Below the pieces are notes generated by a model. It was not told where the DNA came from. It was given only the letters and a program-made list of their open reading frames with translations, and searched no databases. Of a stretch of DNA of 64,000 nt, positions 22,660-33,760 are shown piece after piece (position 1 is the first letter of the stretch; each line of letters starts with the position of its first letter). The stretch comes from Ypsolopha sequella (lineage: Eukaryota; Arthropoda; Insecta; Lepidoptera; Ypsolophidae), in assembly GCA_934047225.1 (NCBI GenBank), contig OW203989.1, positions 3,013,977 through 3,077,976 on the forward strand. The letters are read 5' to 3'. The position numbers and the translations under genes were made by a program.

Positions 22660-23795
22660 AGTAAACAAGGTATACTAATGAAACTAAATTTAAGAAAACA
22701 AATACTAAGTATACACATAAATTCCAAAAAACTCATTGGTGTATGACTGACCTAATTATTTTAAATAGAGATAAGAAAAGAAACAACAAATTTACTTTAA
22801 ATATTTATTTACTGTTTATTTATCGCCATTAAGATCATTACATTGAATGACATTCCATACAGTATAATACGTATATTAAATTATATAATAGGTATGTATT
22901 TATACTAACTAACAAACACATGTATCACAGAATAATTTGATAGTGCTCAAAATTGACCATAATATTTAAGTGGACGCTCACAATAATTTAAGAAAGAAAA
23001 CCGAAAATGGAGACACATTTAGAAAATAATTGAATTAGTTTTGAGGCATTTTGATTTCTTACTTTTGTAATAACCAGTAAGTCAACTTATGTGTAAGCAA
23101 ACTTATCGTAAACTTTTGAATATCATCTTTTAAAAATGAACAAGTTTGCCAAGGTTGTTTTAATGTCTACTACGCTCGCGTTTATCAATTTTAATGGCAC
23201 ATAAGTGAAAAACTTATTCAATATACATTAACAGACGAAAATCAAAAACAATAAACAGTTTTTTTTAAACAAGAGTCCCAAGAAAGTCTGGCAATAATAT
23301 GTTTAAGGACAGAATAGACAAAAATTAGTTACCATTTATTTCTTTATTACCTAATATTGGTGTGATATCAAAATTTTCCTTTTATTTTTCAATTTAATTT
23401 AAGAGCTGTGCCCTTGTTGGTGGATTCCTCTCCATTCTCTTCTGCACTCCGCTTTTTCTTTAACTTTTTAATACGACACGACATCTACTCTCTCTTTCAT
23501 CTGATCCAAGAATGTTCTCGTAGACCTTCCTCTCTTTCTTTTCACCTTCACTTTTCCTTCAATAATATTTTTGACAAAATTGTCGAATCGTATCAGATGT
23601 TGAAACATCTTTCCCCCCTCTATTAACTATGGTCTTCATCAAAACTCGCTCTTCGTTTACAATCTGCAGAACGTCTTCATTGCTCTTCTTTTAAATCCAA
23701 CTTATTCTTTCCATTTAATTATGTACATGATATTATTTATTTCTCAACTTATAAACTTTTGCAAGTCCTGATCAGGCACCTGTGTTATTTATTCT
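22660..23795. other. intergenic, no gene seen
   Basis: AT-rich. No recognisable open frame or repeat partner. Confidence 0.3.
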
Positions 23796-23799
23796 TTAA

Positions 23800-24155
23800 G
23801 GTGGATGGTCCAAGGCAATCTTCAAACAAACGTGTGGGAACCAAAAACGACGACAGAAGTATTATTATTTAATTCTGTTACCTTTTCCTACACGTTCCAT
23901 CAACTTTACGACCGCAAATAATCAGTTTTTTTTCGAACGAACTGTTTTACAGTAAAATTTTGCATTTTAAAACTGTATGGAAGTTTTAAATTGCATCAAT
24001 AGAGTGTTAAAACATTTTGTTTAAAAAAAACAGAGTTTTGCGAGTATAAAATTAGTTGAACGTGTAGAAAAAGTAACTGAACGAGACTATACTATTTTTA
24101 TCGTCGTTATTGGTTCCCACAAGCTTTTTATAAAAACTGCCTTGGACCATCCACC
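23800..24155. mobile_element. 356-bp MITE flanked by TTAA
   Basis: TTAA stands at 23796-23799 and 24156-24159. Inside, GGTGGATGGTCCAAGGCA is mirrored by TGCCTTGGACCATCCACC, and complementarity resumes inward (GTGGGAACCAA.AACGACGA against TCGTCGTTATTGGTTCCCAC; AACGTGTAG against CTACACGTT). TTAA duplication is the rule for piggyBac-type insertion. No transposase remains. Confidence 0.75.
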
Positions 24156-24159
24156 TTAA

Positions 24160-25769
24160 ATGTCCACTTTTTTACCGAAGGTAAGAATAACAATAAGTTT
24201 ATTTAAGTCTAAAAAAACTTGGTTGACACAATTTTTAGATGTTCATACAAATTCTACTTTGATAACATTTTTTGTTCACGTACGTAGCATCTGCTGTTGA
24301 GTGGGTTATTAGCCTGTATTTCATATATCATTATAAGTAACTAAGTAAAGGATAAGTAAAGGTAAATAAATAAGTAAGTAAAAGATAATACTGACGATAA
24401 TGACGATAATACTGCCTAAACACACTGTTCACAAAACATATTTGATGAAGACATCATAGCGTATAGTTCAGGAAAAATAATTTGCACCAATTCGGATTAT
24501 CGGATTAACTTTGGATAACAATAGAGGTACGTGCCGATAAGTCACGACTCACGGTCACTACTATCCATAAACTGCGAACAGCCAAAGTTGATACTTTAGG
24601 TGTCTTAGAAGTAATTAAGAGAATTGTAAGAAAAAGAGTTACTTGTATACCCAGTATTTGTATTTATGCAAAAAAATGTAGTGCAAAAATCGGTTACGCG
24701 AGTCACTTGAGAGCACATCAGAGAGCTGGACAGCTTATCTCTCAAACTTGACAGGAGTTAAAGAAGCTGTCGCTGTAGCCGAGAACGGCTGTGAGGCTAT
24801 ATTTGTATTTACAAATACCTATACAGTACGAAATAGTAAAATAATACTATATTTTAAAAACATTCACTAAATGGATTCAGGTGTGATAAACACTAGTTCT
24901 CATTACAATGTATCAAGACCTTTTACTCCGTTTACATTTTTCGTGAAAACAGGCGTTTGGATTTAAATTATAAAACAATAGATAAGTTTCTTAAAAGCCT
25001 TACTATCAATAGTAAGAAATTATTTTTATTTACACCACCTGTGCCTTATTTACATTATCTTCCACACAAAGGTTACCTGAAAGAAATCGCTTAAGCAATA
25101 AGATCGCCCATTGTACCCTCTCTATTGAAAATATTATACAACTTCTTTCATTTCGGTGCACAAATAAGAGTATTAATGTTATGTTATGATAAGCTGTCCC
25201 ATTCATCATATAAGTTCAAATAATATATTTCTCAAACTATACCTATTTTGTTTCCCATCTTATAATATTGACAGATATTTTTGGACTCGTAATAAGAGGA
25301 CATTTTAATACCAAAGGTAAGAAACAAAATGCCACAAATCTAAGAGTAGAGCTTAACACTATATATTTTGTCACAATATAAGTCAGACATGTACATGTAC
25401 AGACTACAAATAATATGTTCTTTTATACAGGATGTAAATATACTGCTATCTTTAAATAAAACCACATATTCTACTGAATATACTGAACAACTATCCCAAA
25501 GGAACAACCCGTGGAAATGAAATAAATATTTGCTGGTTTCCTCACTAATTTTGAAAACCTGTATGTATTTTGTATGGATTGATTCAAATTCAATTATTTT
25601 TATTTGTGCTGTTGTTTCTTTGGGAAATTTGTTCAGTATGATCACGAGCTAGAAAAAGTATGTGGTTTATACCTATTTATTTACACCCGGTATGTTACGG
25701 CTAATAGGCAAAGGTAGATAATATTTACCAAATTAAGACGCTATGGTTCAAATGTGTCAATTTGAATGT
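24160..25769. other. intergenic, no gene recognised
   Basis: A 101-codon minus frame at 25340-25645 has no recognisable motif and is probably chance. A run of TAAGTAAA-type repeats lies at about 24340-24390. Confidence 0.3.
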
Positions 25770-25834
25770 ACGTTGGGCGTTCAATTAAAAGTGATAATGA
25801 GTATGTTGCCGGTTACCTTTATTAAATGTTAATT

Positions 25835-26263
25835 TTATTTTTCAATATAGTCACTTTTTAGCGTAATACACCCAGAATATCTTTTTCCTAAGCTTAAAAT
25901 TCCTTTCTTAAATATCTCTTCGTCCTGAGCACCTAAAAATTCCTTTACTGCAGTGGCTACTGCTTCATCATTTTCAAATCGCTGTTTTCTCAGGTACTCC
26001 CTCAACCTTGGTACTCCCTCAACCTTGGAAATAGAAATAAATTGTTCGGTCACTACCGTTGTGGGGCGAACCGAGCGGGGCTCATATTTGGTAGATGTTC
26101 TTTCACTTTTAAATTTGGCGCACCAACGTGCAACTGCAAAATAGGGTGGAGCATTTGCTCCTAAAGTATCCTGTAAGTCTTGATTAACTCGTTCCGTGGT
26201 GAAATTTTTCAAGCACAGATACTTGATAACCGCGCGCAATTAAATTTCTGCCATTTTCGACAT
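25835..26263 (-). pseudogene. mariner transposase, internally deleted
   Basis: From ATG at 26263 the minus frame reads MSKMAEI, a TAA stop, then RAVIKYLCLKNFTTERVNQ and WCAKFKSERTSTKYEPRS, the N-terminal helix-turn-helix region of mariner-type transposases. After RPTTVVTE it jumps to RKQRFENDEAVATAVKEFL, GAQDEEIF and LGKRYSGCITL, the C-terminal end. The central catalytic part, about 200 residues with its DDD-type acidic triad, is missing. At the junction the plus-strand 17-mer GGTACTCCCTCAACCTT is repeated in tandem (25993-26027). A likely end motif, TTCAATTAAAAGTGATAA, lies near 25780, and a decayed inverse (CACTTCCAATTTAAC) near 26290. Confidence 0.8.
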
Positions 26264-26634
26264 CACTCTACGACAGACTGCAAATAAAACACTTCCAATT
26301 TAACAAAACAAAAGATAATCAAATTATTTCCTTTTTTTAAATATTATCAATGTTCCAGCTTTACCAGCCAGTACTTGCGTTTTTTGGTTCCAAAGATTTT
26401 GTACCTCATTATCACTACGCCTCTCGTGAATAATGCTATTATGTGTTGCTAGGTCTATTTTATATAGTTTATCGTTTTTGTAACAGTGGTTTTCTAAAGT
26501 AAATTGTGTTATCAAATTATTATATCACATACTTTAACCTATCATATATATCAGTGTCAAGAATAAAAAGACTTTATCTCTGCTCTACTTCTCAAGCATT
26601 GTCAATGTCAAATTGGTTTTTTAATAATATTTTT

Positions 26635-27030
26635 TTCAATGCAAGTGCTCGTAAAGGCCCACTTTTTATGCATCAAAACCGAACAGAAAGTCGATTATTT
26701 TGCCCCTGGGCTTTATTATTATTCTTTTTTTTAATTTATTTACAATGGTTGGCTAACCTGCAGCCTTTCCTGTGACCATAAATGTTATACTTTCTTCCCC
26801 AGTGTTTAACGGCTCTGGATACAGTCCTTTTGAGGCAATCATAATTTAAAGTTCACAAGATTATATTTGTTTTATTTCCTCACACTAAGCATTGAAAAAC
26901 GTAGTATGATACACGGGCGTAAGAGCAATACATTACTCGGTTACGTTTAAAACACTCGCTACGCTCCTGTTTTAAATCGTCCTCGTAATTTATTCCTTTT
27001 CGCCCTTGTAACATAAACTACTATTTTTGT
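26635..27030 (+). repeat. dispersed ~390-bp repeat, copy 2
   Basis: Inverted relative to 6299-6660. Shared blocks include GTGCTCGTAAAGGCCCACTT, TTATGCATCAAAAC, GGTTGGCTAACCTGCAGCCT, ATTGAAAAACGTAGTAT and TTTATTCCTTTTCGCCCTTG. Copy 2 has about 40 extra bases around 26915-26960. No gene. Confidence 0.65.
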
Positions 27031-28084
27031 TGTTGTCTTAATTAATTTGAACTCAGAATAAATTAAGAATATTATTATTATCTGGCGCATAAAGACACTT
27101 TTTGAGACGAATCCTGCGTGATTTGCGTATCATAGTTTTTATGCATATTAGCCGTAACAGTAATAAAATAACATCAAGTAATTTGCATTATCATTAACCA
27201 TCTTTTCTTATAAATAGTTGCCTTCATCTTGGCACAAAGAGAATATTTATTTACTGCACTAGCCTTTTTCCTGCGGTGCTTGCCGCTTGCTTTAGGGTTT
27301 CCTCGTCATAAAAAGTAAACCAGTACATTATATATTAGTTATATCTATAGTTATGTACGGTATTTACGAGACAATGTTTATGTCGGCAGCCGACAAACAA
27401 GCAATGCATAATGGTAAAGCAAATTATTACAATAAAGAATTAAAACACATATTTTAGAGTTATCTTAAAGAAAAGCTTTATATAGGTACGAAGAAAGTTT
27501 TCTTAGAGTAAGTGCTTTTCTTAGTTTACAAAACTTAATTTGTAAATGGAAGAATAAAATAAAATGAAAGCTTCGCAGTAATAGAAAACCACCCAGAGAT
27601 TGAACAATTTCGATGCAAAAAATAATTAATAACAATAACAAAAAACATCAATAATTTATTTTGTACAATATAACAACATTTTTATTATATTACACTTAAT
27701 TTGTATGTTTTACACGCAGATTTATTCTCAGACATATTTTTTAGCTCCTCTCGCAACAATGTAAATAATTACAAATTTAAAAGTGACCTAAAACATCGAA
27801 ATTCAGTGCTTGCTATTAATAATTAATAGGTATTTTTGTTTATATAATATTTTATTGATTAATAATTAACAAACAAATTTTTACTAAACCTTAACACTTT
27901 TCTTATGTGTGTAGACCTAAAGTGTTGAAATAAATATATGAACGCCTAACAGCTAGAGCAGGGAATCTAAAAAGGCCGACTCGGGTGATTCATAAAATGA
28001 TTTGAAAGTAGGATAGAGTCAGAGTTTTTTCACCCTTGCAAAACAGACTGCAATAGAACGGAATCATAATATGATACATCTAAA
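27031..28084. other. intergenic, no gene seen
   Basis: AT-rich. No recognisable open frame or repeat. Confidence 0.3.
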
Positions 28085-28099
28085 ACAGCATTTTTAGAA

Positions 28100-28262
28100 G
28101 GACGTATGCTGACCAAATTGGCGAGGTACTGAAGAAGGGCAATGTCAAAAGTACTCGGAATAGAATTGATAGATGAAATAGGTGTGTCAACATCGTAGCA
28201 GATGGAAATCAGTAGTCTCTGCCTACCCCTCTAGGAGACAGACGTGAGTATATGTATGTATG
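28100..28262 (+). pseudogene. LINE polymerase C-terminal remnant, TYADQIG family
   Basis: The plus frame GRTYADQIGEVLKKGNVKST matches the minus frame RKTYADQIGDILKKGNVKST at 55691-55933. Downstream, the sequence encoding a tail with LPTPLGDRR is followed by GTATGTATG repeats, as at other LINE 3' ends. It lacks all RT catalytic motifs, so it is a truncated copy. Confidence 0.5.
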
Positions 28263-28361
28263 TATAAATGCCTATTTAGTTTTACTGCTTGATTATTGCA
28301 AGCAAAAATAAATACCTACGTTTCTTTAAAGTCAAATTATATTCTACTCCGTACTCGTATA

Positions 28362-28735
28362 TACAGGTTGGAAAAAATTCAAGGGCCCTGGAGGGAAGCT
28401 ACCTTAAATCCTTTAGTTAGCTTATTTTATTGAAATGAAACATTCCTTTATTTTTTAAAAGAAACAAAACTGCATTCAAAGATCTTCTAAAATTCGCTTA
28501 TCTCACCTGGGAATCGAATTTTATTCTGAACAATAATCCTACCGATTTGTACGATAAAATAGCGAGGGTGTACTTTTTTAATTTTAAGTTGGTTCGATTC
28601 CGAATTTTAGAAGATCTTTGAATGCAGTTTTGTTTCTTTAAAAAAATAAAGGAATACTTCCTTTCTGTGAAATGAACTAACTAAAGGATTTAAGGTAGTT
28701 CCCATCCAGGGCCCTTAAATTTTTTCCACCCTGTA
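28362..28735. mobile_element. 374-bp foldback MITE, TACAGGGTGG family
   Basis: The ends TACAGGTTGGAAAAAATTC and AATTTTTTCCACCCTGTA and the arms (AAGGGCCCTGGAGGGAAGCT, ACTGCATTCAAAGATCTTCT, their inverses and AACAATAATCCTACCGAT) match the long element at 8911-9924. The centre and much of one arm are missing: the left arm stops after CACCTGGGAATCGAA. This is a deletion derivative of the longer form. Confidence 0.75.
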
Positions 28736-29421
28736 TAGGTATATACATATAAAGTTTTGTAAGTACTTAGGTTACTCAGAATGTGTATGGCAAAGTTAAA
28801 TTACTTTTGAGGCTATGTTTTTATAGCGAAATTCATCGCTTTGAATACTCTAATTGAATCCTGGCCCAAAGAATCTTTTCAAAAATATTTGTGCTTTTAA
28901 ATGTGTTTCTGATTGACTGCAAGTTTGTGATGCACTCTAATAATAAATACTTTTGAGGTATCCAGCGACTTTGTTGTAATGTTTTGAATCAAAAATTCCT
29001 AAATTGATTTGAATACCGTTCTCTATTGATTTCAAGCAAAGAGTTTTATCTTTAACACTGTAATTTTAACAGTTTAAAAATGAGTAAGAAGAAAATCGAG
29101 TTTGTTTTCTCTTCGCAATTCTGTTTTTTTAGGACGTGTTCCACAACTTGCTTATACCCGGAGTACATTAAGTAAACAGAGTAGAATAATATTCAAAAGC
29201 AAACATGCGAGTAAGGCCGCAATTTTCTGTATAAAAAAGCCATAAAAATTGATTTTATTTCCGTTTCGTTTGATCTAATGTTTTTTTACAGAACAATGGA
29301 AACTTATACTTAAATTATGTATGAGTTTATTCAACACATGTTGATTCTTAAATTTTAAGTCAACACACATAACCACAAGCACAATTTAAAACTCAAACAA
29401 TCTTTAAGCTGACCATGTCAG
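28736..29421. other. sequence downstream of the beat-like gene; 3' UTR not delimited
   Basis: On the minus strand this lies after the stop codon at 29422-29424 and would include the 3' UTR. I do not see a poly(A) signal strong enough to fix the transcript end. Confidence 0.3.
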
Positions 29422-29537
29422 CTAGACATCAAAGTCACTGAAGGCACTATATTTAGACATCATATGAATTGACACTAATGTCAAAACTGTCAGGGTTGTC
29501 ACTCCTCTGTGTTGAGCTGAGGGTTCACAACCTGAAC
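29422..29537 (-). CDS. beat-like gene, last coding exon (E)
   Basis: On the minus strand a polypyrimidine tract ending TTTTTGTTTCAG precedes this exon. It starts with the last two bases of a split codon (G|GT), matching exon D, which ends one base into a codon. It encodes GSGCEPSAQHRGVTTLTVLT and continues through a hydrophobic stretch (LVSIHMM) to a TAG at 29422-29424. A short cysteine-bearing linker, then a hydrophobic C-terminus, is usual in this family, where some members are membrane- or GPI-anchored. A second AG six bases further in could also serve as acceptor and would keep the frame. The exon is inferred from phase, splice site and composition only. Confidence 0.6.
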
Positions 29538-30432
29538 CTGAAACAAAAAGTCATATGTAAGGCATCTTGAAGAAAACAATCTTGTGCACAGTTTCACTAC
29601 TATTTTTTATTACCCTACATTACACCCAACCGGTTTCGTATATTAATTAATTTTTACGGGCTTTTTAGGTCTTAAAAACGCAAAACTACAGACTAAAAAC
29701 AAATAATATTGTTTACGGAGTAAGTAAAAAGCGTCGTACACAACAAACTAATCCTCACGTCCTGGCTAAGGCAATTCTGCACCAATAGCCTTGTTTCAGC
29801 TCAATCGGCCAAGTTATTACGAATGCATCGAAAAACTGGCAGACAGTGATATTTTTAAATACCTATTTTAATAAGAATAGTGGACTTCGGTCAATAGGGT
29901 CCACTAGGTTGTAGAAATTAGTATTTTGTGCAATTTGGACATAATTTGACATTCGGACACGGATGCTTCTTTACAAAACGCACGAAGTGAGTTTTATAAT
30001 AGACTGAACGAGTGTCCTAATTTTTTTTATTCATGTTAACAAACAGTTACAACACGAAACATAAACACTTACAAATAACACAAACAAACATAAAGAACCA
30101 TACAATTATTTTTGAAAGCTTGTTACAGACACATTTACATAAAAAGATTAGAATTTACTAAACAAATACTTAAAAAGGAAAGAACTTTTAGCATTAGGGT
30201 AATTATTATAGTGAATTAGGTATGCATTTGATAAATTTTGGTCTTTACTGTTTAATTTTTATTATAGTTCCACAAATACTTATTATTGTTCATTATGTCA
30301 CGTTATGTCTTAATCTGTAAAATGTAAACGAGCCACGATATTGCCTGTTCTAAACGATAATGAGAACCCAACAACTTAACAGTTTATTAATATTTATTAT
30401 CTATAATATTATTAAAGTAAATTTATTCATAC
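29538..30432 (-). other. beat-like gene, intron between exons D and E
   Basis: An 895-bp intron with GTATGA donor and CAG acceptor. Positions 29965-30020 (ACGAAGTGAGTTTTATAATA) resemble 37755-37800, so part is dispersed repeat. No other gene. Confidence 0.5.
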
Positions 30433-30649
30433 CGTAAGCAGTAAACATAGACAGATGTGGTGATCTCGCGACTACCAGGGTCGCATCCTTCGCGAGGAGG
30501 TTTGGCGGCCTCGTCGGCTGTGTAGCTTCACACCGCAGCGAGATCTGACTCTGAACGCTGGTGACCTGCAACCGTAGCGTCCGCCAACTCGCGCGCAGGC
30601 CAGACTCGTCCGCCACGAACGTCTCTGTATTGTCTGCCCATGGCTCTGA
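30433..30649 (-). CDS. beat-like gene, exon D (second half of Ig domain 2)
   Basis: The acceptor TTGTTGTACAG precedes TCAGAGCCATGG in phase 0, following exon C, which ends in phase 0. The peptide SEPWADNTETF leads to SGLRASWRTLRLQVTS and QISLRCEATQPTRPP. The LRCEA cysteine is the expected partner of the cysteine in FINCST of exon C, closing a C2-type Ig domain, and the GLR...LRLQVT pattern fits the membrane-proximal domain of beat proteins. The exon is GC-richer than its flanks. It probably ends at TACG|GTATGA in phase 1. The stretch after PTRPP is also open in a second frame for about 30 codons, so the exact 3' end is less certain. Confidence 0.75.
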
Positions 30650-30739
30650 CTGTACAACAAGGTTATTTTAAAAATAGAAATCTGAAGGAATCAATTTGTT
30701 GTAGGGAATATATGGAAAACATATACGGTCACGACATAA

Positions 30740-30965
30740 AACCGCAAGGGGTTGTCAGAGGTCTCAAGTATGACTGTGAAATGCAAGTACTCGATGTACG
30801 TTTTACCGTCTATCTTTACATCATTACGTGAGCCCTGTCGCTGTAATTCTGGCACAAGTTGGGTTGGACCTACTTCAAGCACGCAGACCAAGCACAGTTA
30901 TGCCCCTATGGGATTTGAACCAGTGAACAATGACCAGATTAGAGGCGGTCTACTGGAACATATAC
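30740..30965 (-). repeat. tRNA-derived SINE, copy 2
   Basis: On the minus strand a B box GGTTCAAATCC (30911-30921) is followed by CATAGGGGCA and GGTCTGCGTGCTTGAAG, matching SINE copy 1 at 1640-1800. Upstream, TAGACCGCCTCTAATCTGG parallels TTGACCGCCTGTATGG of copy 1. It lies in the beat intron, in the same orientation as the gene, about 90 bp upstream of exon D. Confidence 0.5.
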
Positions 30966-31333
30966 TCAAAAACATAGAGATGCAAATAAAAACAAGAACA
31001 ACAGCACCTTTGATATGACGTCACAAACACCTAAAGCTATCTTAGTAAATATGTACAGGATATGTAGTAAAATACCTATAGTGAAGTATTTATGTGAGAA
31101 ATTTGTCCACGAGTGTGTGTATGTAGTAGGTAGACGGTATCATACATAATACTTTCAGTTTACTTGGGTAGTAGCCAAGTTTAAAGTTTGAAAAAATCGC
31201 TTGAAATTTACAGTACCAACACGATTGGATTTCGTGTGAAACAGAGAATTTCAACAATATCAACTTGACCACTGAAATAATCGGTTAGGAAAGGTACTAA
31301 GACAACATAAATGTTAAGCAGTAGAAGGCTCAC
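30966..31333 (-). other. rest of beat-like intron between exons C and D
   Basis: The intron begins with the GTGAGC donor next to exon C. AT-rich; no other feature recognised. Confidence 0.5.
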
Positions 31334-31473
31334 TTTCTCTGGTTTCCCATCGATGAACCACACGATGTTGGCGGGAGGCATAGCTGGCCTGGTCGAGCAG
31401 TTGATGAACAGCTCTTCTCCTGGCTGCACGCTCCCTGGTACTCCGGTGATGACGGGGTCTTCCTTCAGCGCCA
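31334..31473 (-). CDS. beat-like gene, exon C (first half of Ig domain 2)
   Basis: The acceptor CTCCTTTTCAACAG precedes TGGCGCTGAAG. The first two bases complete a valine codon begun in exon B. The peptide VALKEDPVITGVPGSVQPGE is followed by LFINCSTRPAMPPANIVWFI and DGKPEK, then the donor AAA|GTGAGC in phase 0. The P-G-E-x-L-x-I-N-C strand and the W in the VWFI strand are the B- and C-strand hallmarks of an Ig domain. The KEDPVI linker is typical of the junction between the two Ig domains of beat proteins. Length 140 bp, phase 1 to phase 0. Confidence 0.85.
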
Positions 31474-31690
31474 CTGTTGAAAAGGAGATTCGTTAATTAA
31501 GATGACAGTCACTGATGCACTATTCGTAGATGACCCACTTTATAAAAAATATAAATTTCGAGGCAACCGTAACCTGGCATCTATATTTGGTTACGTACCC
31601 GAAGGGCGCCAAACGTCAAAATGTAAGGTTAGTACGAAATCCCTTGAGTCGAACTTGGTCACATTATTATTTCATTTAGTGGAAGGAATA

Positions 31691-31695
31691 CAATC
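31691..31695. repeat. target-site duplication CAATC, left
   Basis: CAATC immediately precedes the left LTR and is repeated right after the right LTR (37041-37045). Five bp is usual for BEL/Pao integration. Confidence 0.85.
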
Positions 31696-32376
31696 TGATT
31701 GATATAAACGCTCGTTGCTACCACAAATTGTAGCTTAGAAAAAGTGGTAATACTGACTAGTGACGGGCATCGGCGTCACTGGTGCGAGGGTTCCATAACC
31801 ACGCTCAGACACCACTAATTGTAAGCTAAAGGGCGATACCTGCAGCTGGAACAGGGGCCCATAAGCTGTCCCAGATTTATAGTCTACAAGTATCTTATAT
31901 TCTATAAAATATAATACTAAATGTCCTACCAGACAGTTGCATGATGACCTCATCCACTGATCCTCGCACGAAGACCACTGCGCACGTGGACTCCAAGGCG
32001 TGCCGGTGCCGTGACGCGTTGATCACCTTCCACGATGAATCTAAACACAACCCATCTACCCCGGGATGCATCCGAACCCAGAAGAAATGATAATGGACAA
32101 GTCCACTTGTCGGAAGCCGCGTGGACACAGGTTATGTCACACACACACAGGAAATTCACTCAAAATGGTCTTCACACCAAAATATCGTCCGCCCTTGACT
32201 GAATACTGTTTCTTACGATGTCCGCACCGATTTCCCTTATCCTTTATACATTTTATAAAATCGTCCGCGATCTATATCAAATGTCCGTCCCTCGTTTTTT
32301 GACAGCTCCAAGTCCATAGACAAAATATATAGACCATTGATGGATACGTTCCGAAATATACATTTTATTCTGAACA
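31696..32376 (-). repeat. BEL/Pao 3' LTR
   Basis: 681 bp, same length as its partner with two substitutions. Begins TGATTGATATAAACG and ends TATTCTGAACA on the plus strand. Open frames inside are not genes. Confidence 0.95.
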
Positions 32377-32388
32377 GTCCCCCGCTCT
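32377..32388 (-). other. candidate polypurine tract
   Basis: On the minus strand AGAGCGGGGGAC abuts the inner edge of the 3' LTR, the position where plus-strand DNA synthesis would be primed. Confidence 0.6.
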
Positions 32389-32399
32389 GGGCTGAGCAA

Positions 32400-33760
32400 T
32401 CAGACCACTAGCTCATACAACCGGGAGACGGGAGAGAGTTGTCATGGCTCGTCACAAAATCGAACCTTCGACCAACACCTCTGCGACGCGTGGAGTTCCG
32501 TCTCCGCCAAAACAACTTTAATATACGGCCCCGGCGCCAAAACAAGGATAGCAAGTTCACATCCTTCAAAAGAATTAAATTTCCTTCCCTAGGATACTCA
32601 GTCCTGTCTGACCACAGAGAGGACGAGAGTTGAGGACCGCTTCCACTTTACAATATACAGTGGCAAGCTCCTAAAAATTAGGACAGTTTCCCGAATAACG
32701 CAGCGGAGGTGGGTCTTCGCCGGCTTGACGGCAGCTTCAAAAAATTCCCTCCCCAGTGAGGGCAATTTGGGGGACTGTACCGCCAAGTTACCCCTTTCCG
32801 GGCGAAGATTTAACTTAAACTAGCATAGTTATTTACAAAACAAAAAATAACAATATCATTAGCAGTACCTCTGTAGATTGTGCCATTGTCGGAACGAATA
32901 AGTGAAGGTAAACCCCTACGCGACTCGAAACGATCCAACGCGGCGACGAAGGCCTCCGTAGTCAAAGCTGATACCACTGCCAAGTGAACGGCCTTGGTGG
33001 CCAAGCACACAAATACACAAGGTATGCTTTCACAACCCGAGCGTTGCGATTGCTGAAAACCCCCGTGCGCATTACGTATGTGTCAATCCGACACCAACAA
33101 ATTTACCAAAGGTCCGTCTTGGGTAGAAGCAAAGGATGAAGACTTCCGTATGGCAGGTCAGCTCTCCAAAATCAGCCTCCAAAACGCAGAAGTCCTTCAT
33201 AATCCGTGAAATGATTCAAACGAGCAACCGCTCACTTCAGCCTGGCGTGATCCTCGCGCAGAACTCGAAGTCTAAACTTGATGAGGTCCGCCTGAAGTAC
33301 ACGAACCCAGTGTACCAATGCGCTTCAACGCTCCTCTGCACTCATGGCTGGGGACAAAATATATGAATTTTATTGACTGGTTGGTATTTCAACATAATAC
33401 CACCATCATATTGAGATCCTCCAAATCTGCAAACAGTCTATGTTCATTTGAAAGCCATTTCCTAAGTTTGAACATAATAATCCAAGTATCGAATCAAATA
33501 TCGAATATCCAAAATTGTGGATACCTCCACCAAAAAACCAAATAGGATCCATCCTAACAAATCCGAGCCCAGGAGAACATCGACTGGGGCCGGATGACAA
33601 AACGTGGGTCTGCCAGATGCAGACCTGACGTGCATGAGATTATGGACGGGGGAAGGTCCAAAGAAGGCTGCCAGCCGACAATATTGTCTATAACCATGGC
33701 TGCAGCCGCTGATTCAACTCCAGTCCACCAATACCTAGGAGCGGCACCGACGAAACTTCC
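32400..33760 (-). pseudogene. BEL/Pao pol remnants (protease edge, RNase H edge, integrase)
   Basis: Reading down the minus strand: PVDVLLGSD (about 33560-33590), the conserved end of the BEL protease region; LRKWLSNEHRLFADLEDLN (about 33400-33460), from the RT/RNase H region; HWVRVLQADL, DYEGLLRFGG and ADLPYGSLHP (about 33130-33330), the pre-integrase zinc-binding region; CLATKAVHLAV, TTEAFVAALDRFESRRGLP and SDNGT (32880-33007), the integrase core; EAAVKPAKTHLRCVI and RETVLIF (about 32680-32745), the integrase C-terminal part; and GRILKLF (about 32510-32535). These lie in different frames with stops between them. The 100 bp or so between the protease and RNase H pieces leaves no room for the RT core (YxDD). 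Confidence 0.8.

Noticed and set aside
22200..22736. Minus-strand frames of 77-131 codons
   Set aside because: They cover a GC-rich dispersed repeat and a hAT MITE; similar frames appear at the other repeat copy, so they reflect the repeat.
25340..25645. 101-codon minus frame as a gene
   Set aside because: No motif, AT-driven residue bias, no flanking splice or promoter signal.
31735..32302. Several 60-78-codon frames, repeated identically at 36399-36966
   Set aside because: They lie in the two LTRs of the BEL element, which explains the duplication; no protein similarity.
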